Assembly (NCBI GenBank): GCA_002751075.1
Contig: NAOQ01000009.1
Span: 233,477 to 245,560, forward strand
Length of the DNA: 12,084 bases
Direction: 5' to 3'
DNA from: Ichthyophonus hoferi
Lineage: Eukaryota > Opisthokonta > Ichthyosporea > Ichthyophonida > Ichthyophonidae
Shown here: piece by piece, positions 7,965 to 12,084 of the stretch
Position numbering within the stretch: the stretch's first letter is position 1
Layout of the letters: every line of letters starts with the position of its first letter
The notes under the pieces: model-generated
Database searches by the model: none
What the model saw: only the letters and a program-made list of their open reading frames with translations
Told to the model about the DNA's origin: nothing
Made by a program: the position numbers and the translations under genes

Positions 7965-8220
7965 ACACACGATTATACAATGCTTTACTTTACATTTTTA
8001 AAATTAAAAAGTATACACATGTAAACAGTTTCACGTATTGATATTATGCCTATACAAAATAAAAATAACAGAGATGGTACAATCTAACATTCTGATTCCA
8101 TGTAACAAATAAAAAAATAGAACTGAAACTCTTACTATAGCAGCCCATCTAAACACAAATGCAAAAACAAAACAGCAACTCACTAGCCTAGCAACCAAAT
8201 ATTCCGAGATAATGGCGTGC
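7965..8220 (-). other. Probable 3' UTR of the acidic-repeat gene
   Basis: This is the sequence just after the minus-strand stop at 8221-8223, more mixed in composition than the spacer beyond. No consensus minus-strand AATAAA (TTTATT on the plus strand) was found in the few hundred bases after the stop. The nearest variant is ATTAAA (plus 7806-7811). The true 3' end is unknown. Confidence 0.35.
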
Positions 8221-8999
8221 TTATTGTTGGCGGCAACAACCCGTCATGGCATTGGTCTTAGGGCTTTCAGGCCCAACCGGGACTACACGGGTATTATTCC
8301 TAGTAGTAGCAACTGCTTGATCAGTCTGTTGAGGTTTGGCTTCATCAGTAGCTACAGGCGTGGCTCCCTCAGGGTCAGCAGGCATATCCTTCTGCTCTGA
8401 ATGGGCAATGGCTTCGGCATCATCTACCTTGGTTTCAACAACATTGGCATTCTCCTTAGGTTTAGCTTCTTCCTCTGCTTTCTTTTCCGTATTTTCAGTA
8501 ACCAAGAGTGCTGCTTCTTTTTCAATATCAGTCAATACTGTGGCCTCTTCATTTTTGGAAATCACAACAGCATCTTCTGATTGGTTAATAGCATCATCTT
8601 CCTTAGTTTCATTGGCATGCTCCTCAGGTTTCATTTCCTTATTTTCAGTAACAAATAGTGTTGCCTCTTTTTCAATATCAGCCAGTACTGTGGCCTCTTC
8701 ATTTTTGGAAGTCCTAGCAGCATCTTCTGATTGGTTAATAGCAATATCTTCCTTGACTTCTTTGGTACTCTCCTCAGGTTTCACCTCTTTAACTTCAGTA
8801 ACCAATAATGTTGCCTCTTTTTCAATATCACCCAATACTGTGGCCTCTTCATTTTTTGAAATCACAGCAGCATCTTCTGATTGGTTAATGGCAATATCTT
8901 CCTTAGTTTCATTGACATTCTCCTCAGGTTTCACTTCTTTAATTTCAGTAACCAATAATGTTGGATCCTTTTGCTCATTGTTCACTGCCATGACAGCCT
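8221..8999 (-). CDS. Acidic-repeat gene, terminal exon D with tandem repeats
   Basis: The acceptor ATATCTACAG lies just above 8999. The exon reads EAVMAVNNE and then the repeats: unit 1 at residues 108-157, unit 2 at 158-207, unit 3 at 208-257, and a degenerate fourth from 258 to about 296. Each unit follows EKEATLLVTE, then KEVKPEE, KEDIAINQSEDA, SKNEEATVL and DI. Glu, Asp, Lys, Ala, Val and Thr dominate, which suggests a disordered or coiled-coil acidic stretch. The end is Pro/Thr/Asn-rich, finishing MTGCCRQQ and TAA. The opposite strand is also open over much of this exon, a by-product of repeated GAA and AAA codons. Confidence 0.85.
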
Positions 9000-11900
9000 C
9001 TGTAGATATAGTAACTATATTAGTACTACATAATTCACAATTGACCAAAAGTGTGCATTTCCCTGGCCCAATGGAATCAGCATTTTGAGTCAGAAAGAAT
9101 GATAGAGGCTAGATGTAAATGCAAAAGACATAAAGGAAGCCACTATGTTTCTATAAGAAAATTATTACCTTGTATATGGGACATACGGTATATATATATA
9201 TATTGATATATTGAACATGCAGGTGCTTCAACCATAACTTATTAATACTATCATAAATACTATTTAAAGGCAGTAACATTTGTATGCTAATACTTATTCA
9301 ATCGCACAAAAGTCTCCAAAACACACTCTTTAAACCCAAATCTAGTTATATACTGTCTTTTTTTTTTTAAAAAAAAAACAACTTCATTATAATAGTTAAG
9401 AACCTCAGTTATTTGATACAAATATAAAACACATTTCCCTATACTAACAATTCTTAAATGAAATAGATGATATAGAATAATAGAATACAAAATCAAAAAG
9501 GTAGACATTATCAATTGGAGAGTTTCTAGGAAGTGACATCAAAAGGAATTTTTTAAATGAATGTGAGATAAAAGCAAACAAAACAAGCAAGACAAAAACA
9601 TTGATATAATTACCTTCTTCAGCCTTTGCTTTGGCAGCTTCCGCTTTGAGCTCTGCAAAATATAGTGTCAACAACTTATAAATATCCCTAGCAACTTCCC
9701 TAAAAAAAAATTAAAAAAACCAAACAATCTTATGGCAAGGCATTTATGATAGTAATAAGCCCCACTAACAACTAAATAACAAAAAATAAACACACATCAC
9801 GATAATTTGACGGTTGCTTTATAAGATGCCCTAAACACGTTTAAAATCTGCAATGAATCTAGTTCATCAGTATACTAGAGATCGGCTGCGACTTCGTAGA
9901 ATTATCTGTATACATGTTTTGCTTAATTGTTTTAAGTAGTATCATAGCTTCCGTATATGGTTAATGGATGACCTCATATATATATGGTATTACTCTAGTC
10001 AAAGCAATAAATTGTGCATTCATTACCCCTTAATACTTACTAGTGGTGAATTAAAAGAAATTAAATAAATACATCAATTATGACGGCCAACAATAACTTC
10101 AAAACCAATTGAAATTTAAAAATACTAATTGGAAGATTGGGGAAGGGATTCTTTGTTCTTATTCAGCAACAGCTTGCATAATTTTATCCTTGTATTTTTA
10201 TTGAATAAGGCATTTTAATTAATATTTTATATATGTATTCACATTTGATTGAACAAAACATGCCATGAATACAGGGCTGAGAGTTAATTATTAGGAGTGG
10301 TCACTAGTCTAAACTATATTATAGAGGTATTCCTATTATCATAGTTATATACATATATATATATATACATACATAAATATATTGATACACACATACCGCA
10401 CCGCAGTTCTATGGACACAAACTACAACAGCCTATACAATGATTTAAAAATAATATATAGGTCCTAGGATATCAATAGTATATATTTTGTATATTTTGCA
10501 TAGCAATAAGATTACACTAAATTGGAAAAAAAATTTATAGAAAACCAACACCCATAAGATTTGTATATATGCAAGATATAAAACAAAGAAAATAAAATAC
10601 AAGCTCAATAAAACAAATCAAAGCTATATAGATATATAATAGTAAAATTAATCATGCACAGGACATTCAAAACATACAAATAACATTGGTTTTAGTGAGA
10701 AGCAACAGCGAAAATGGTTATAGTTAAGGTAATTGAAGACCAAAATTAATATACAGTAACATATAACAATTACAAATCGCATTCTTGGTCAAAATAAACG
10801 TGCATAAACATAATATGTAAAGATATATTATATCTCAGTCCAACCACGTTAAGAAATAAAAAGTAACATTTTCATCCCTTTCCCTTTCGGGTCAATATCA
10901 TTATCTGTGCAATATTAGTAGGGTATAGAGTAAGGTATATAATAAGGTGTATATAATAGTACATAATAACAGGGAAAAAAAAAAAAAAAAAAAAAAACTA
11001 CACTACACAACCAAACACGCACATACAAACCTTTAAACATTAACTGAGCCTTTGCAGGGCCCATCATCAGACCCAGGAGAGAGGCGGCTTCCTTTTCACT
11101 GACCATGGTTCTAACGGTGTTTCTTCCTACCCATATACACAGTAACAGGTCTTCTCTTATAAGACACTCTTCTCCTTTACAGGCCGGATCTTGCGCATTG
11201 AAATGCATTACTACTGAACCAGGTCCTGTATAGTAATTTGAATGTAGATCAGTTATCTAATTAATCAATTAATTAATTATTAAAATATTGGTTATGAGAT
11301 TACAAGTAATAATAATAGTTGTCTTTATCTTTTTAATAGATGAGCTATCTAATTAATTATTATTACTCGATCAGAAAAAATAATATTTATATTATCTTTT
11401 TTTTAATTAATTTTTTTTTTATTGTTTGAAATTTCTCTGTTATTTGATAATTATTTTTAGACTAAACTTCTATACTAAGTATCATAGTAGTGTGCAACCA
11501 AATACTTTTATACTTAGATATACCTATACCCATATATAATAATGTAAGATAATGAAAATAATACATGTATATATAAAAAAAGATAGTAGTATATATACAA
11601 TGAGTATATATAGGATAATGTGGTTTTAATAATAAACACACTACATCTACAATACGAATAATGAATATACGTGAATTAATATTAATTAAAAATAATTAAG
11701 CATTAATATATTATGTTATACACCTCTATAAATCTTAATATATTCTGATTGGTAGAATTAATAAATTAATCTATATATATATATACAGTGGTAGCGTTTT
11801 AACTATCTTTCATATAACATCCCGTAGCAATTATTGAATATAATAAATGTGTAATTAATTAATTATAATCAATGCAAAACATTGAAGACAATTCATCTCA

Positions 11901-12034
11901 TCACTTAGGTAGGTAGGTAGGTAGGTAGGTAGGTACACAAGGGAAAAATCAGAATGTTTGGTAAGTGACTTACCTAACTTGGTCATGTTCTTCTGGAGTT
12001 CCTCGCTTACATCAACAAACTTCACCCCATCTTG
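8221..12034 (-). CDS. Unrecognised protein with an acidic 50-residue tandem-repeat C-terminus (last 4 exons; N-terminus outside window)
   Basis: Joined minus-strand exons are 12034-11974, 11225-11031, 9652-9614 and 8999-8221. They give 357 residues plus TAA with consistent phases and GT-AG borders. The visible protein has three parts. Residues 1-85 look globular, beginning QDGVKFVDVSEELQKNMTKL and including CLIREDLLLCIWVGR, a likely beta hairpin, then a Met-rich helix. Residues 86-98 are a charged Ala/Glu/Lys helix. Residues 99-357 come from one large exon with acidic tandem repeats and a Pro/Thr/Ala-rich end closing in TGCCRQQ. No signal peptide or membrane segment is visible in this part. 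I do not recognise the family. The first part has faint, unproven similarity in layout to small actin-binding folds such as profilin. The gene converges on MARS1 from the right. Confidence 0.8.
8524..8973 (-). repeat. Three 150-bp coding tandem repeats plus a degenerate fourth
   Basis: The units are 8973-8824, 8823-8674 and 8673-8524, each exactly 50 codons with no length change between copies. A fourth, from 8523 to about 8400, keeps only its first 18 codons before an inserted Ala/Lys/Pro stretch and a weak match to the rest. Most bases agree between units, so the expansion is recent relative to the gene. Confidence 0.88.
9000..9613 (-). other. Intron of the acidic-repeat gene
   Basis: It contains a TA run near 9190-9203 and a T11-A10 dyad at 9358-9378. 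No further coding segment was recognised. The minus-strand open stretch to 9048 is only the upstream extension of the exon D frame past its acceptor. Confidence 0.65.
9358..9378. repeat. T11-A10 homopolymer dyad
   Basis: Eleven T followed directly by ten A, a perfect self-complementary homopolymer junction within an intron. Confidence 0.85.
9614..9652 (-). CDS. Acidic-repeat gene, exon C (39 nt)
   Basis: With the carried G it encodes ELKAEAAKAKAEE, an alanine-rich charged helix that could continue the exon B helix. The acceptor is ATTTTGCAG (plus 9653-9661) and the donor GTAATT (plus 9608-9613). Phase 1 at both ends. The ATG-started frame that runs through it begins inside the upstream intron and is not the true reading. 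Confidence 0.78.
9653..11030 (-). other. Long intron of the acidic-repeat gene, with possible alternative exons
   Basis: AT-rich, 1378 bases, with TA runs near 9975 and 10350-10370 and an A23 tract at 10975-10997 on the plus strand. Two small, more GC-rich islands (9876-9905 and about 10849-10904) have splice-like borders and are discussed as candidates. Otherwise nothing was recognised. Confidence 0.6.
10975..10997 (-). repeat. Poly-T (minus strand) tract downstream of the exon B donor
   Basis: Twenty-three A on the plus strand, so U23 in the pre-mRNA, beginning 33 bases after the exon B donor. Such U-rich tracts can modulate 5' splice-site use through TIA-type proteins (family knowledge). 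Here it may simply be a homopolymer expansion. Confidence 0.85.
11031..11225 (-). CDS. Acidic-repeat gene, exon B
   Basis: With the carried G it encodes GPGSVVMHFNAQDPACKGEE, then CLIREDLLLCIWVGRNTVRT, then MVSEKEAASLLGLMMGPAKA and QLMFK. It is markedly richer in G and C than its flanks. The acceptor is TATACAG (plus 11226-11232) and the donor GTTTGT (plus 11025-11030). Phase 1 at both ends. The strand pattern followed by a Met-rich helix suggests a folded domain. Confidence 0.85.
11226..11973 (-). other. Intron of the acidic-repeat gene
   Basis: AT-rich, with TAAT-rich low-complexity sequence near 11255-11290 and 11350-11430, a TA run near 11772-11786 and the TAGG microsatellite at 11906-11935. 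No coding segment was recognised. Confidence 0.6.
11906..11935. repeat. TAGG tetranucleotide microsatellite
   Basis: About seven and a half perfect TAGG units. It lies about 33 bases 3' of the exon A donor on the minus strand, where it reads as CCTA. Confidence 0.88.
11974..12034 (-). CDS. Acidic-repeat gene, exon A (first visible)
   Basis: It encodes QDGVKFVDVSEELQKNMTKL; only this frame is free of stops. The acceptor is TTTACAG (plus 12035-12041) preceded by T and CT runs that form a strong pyrimidine tract. The donor is GTAAGT (plus 11968-11973). It starts in phase 0 and ends in phase 1. Confidence 0.82.
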
Positions 12035-12055
12035 CTGTAAAGCGAGAGCAAAAAA

Positions 12056-12084
12056 AAAGAGGGAGAGAGAGAGGGAGAGAGAGA
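12056..12084. repeat. GA-rich tract at the window edge (minus-strand pyrimidine tract)
   Basis: GAGG/GAGA repeats up to the end of the window. On the minus strand these are the CT-rich tract feeding the exon A acceptor. Confidence 0.75.

Noticed and set aside
8212-8400. Short plus-strand frame over the end of exon D
   Set aside because: It is antisense to the established C-terminal coding sequence.
8336-9088. Long Ser/Val-rich open frame on the plus strand
   Set aside because: It is antisense to the acidic-repeat exon. GAA and AAA codons read as TTC and TTT, so stops are avoided. The minus frame has splice borders, correct phase and regular 50-codon repeats.
9358-9378. T11-A10 junction as a possible retrocopy tail or element end
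   Set aside because: No coding remnant or target-site duplication flanks it. A homopolymer dyad is the simplest reading.

Overview
This is AT-rich, intron-dense eukaryotic DNA. All eleven introns of the left gene fit GT-AG, most are 200-600 bp, and simple repeats are common (TA, CT, TTAA, TAGG, TATC, long A/T runs). The methionyl-tRNA synthetase on the left carries a C-terminal WHEP domain and a Lys-rich tail, as animal cytosolic enzymes do. I therefore infer an invertebrate metazoan with an AT-rich genome, possibly an early-branching one. I cannot name the species. The standard genetic code fits.

Layout: (1) 44-5176, plus strand: the last 12 exons (379 residues) of cytosolic methionyl-tRNA synthetase. 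They run from the catalytic core just before the KFSKS loop, through the anticodon-binding domain and WHEP domain, to the stop. A consensus poly(A) signal follows. (2) 5177-6745: AT-rich spacer with a perfect 16-bp-arm dyad and a small 22-bp tandem repeat. (3) 6746-7174, plus strand: an uninterrupted 142-codon frame encoding two helix-turn-helix-like segments, resembling the DNA-binding part of a Tc1/mariner-type transposase, with no catalytic domain nearby. (4) 7175-8220: AT-rich spacer and the probable 3' UTR of the next gene. (5) 8221-12034, minus strand: the last four exons (357 residues) of a gene I do not recognise. It has a compact N-terminal part, a short charged linker, and a large terminal exon with three 50-residue acidic tandem repeats plus a degenerate fourth.

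The two spliced genes converge, with the HTH frame between their 3' ends. Nothing links them functionally. No RNA gene, CRISPR array, retroelement or operon-like organisation was seen. The more unusual points are the acidic repeat exon, the unidentified domain before it, the intact HTH frame without a catalytic domain, a duplicated splice-acceptor region, a tandem in-frame splice donor, and two phase-compatible candidate alternative exons.
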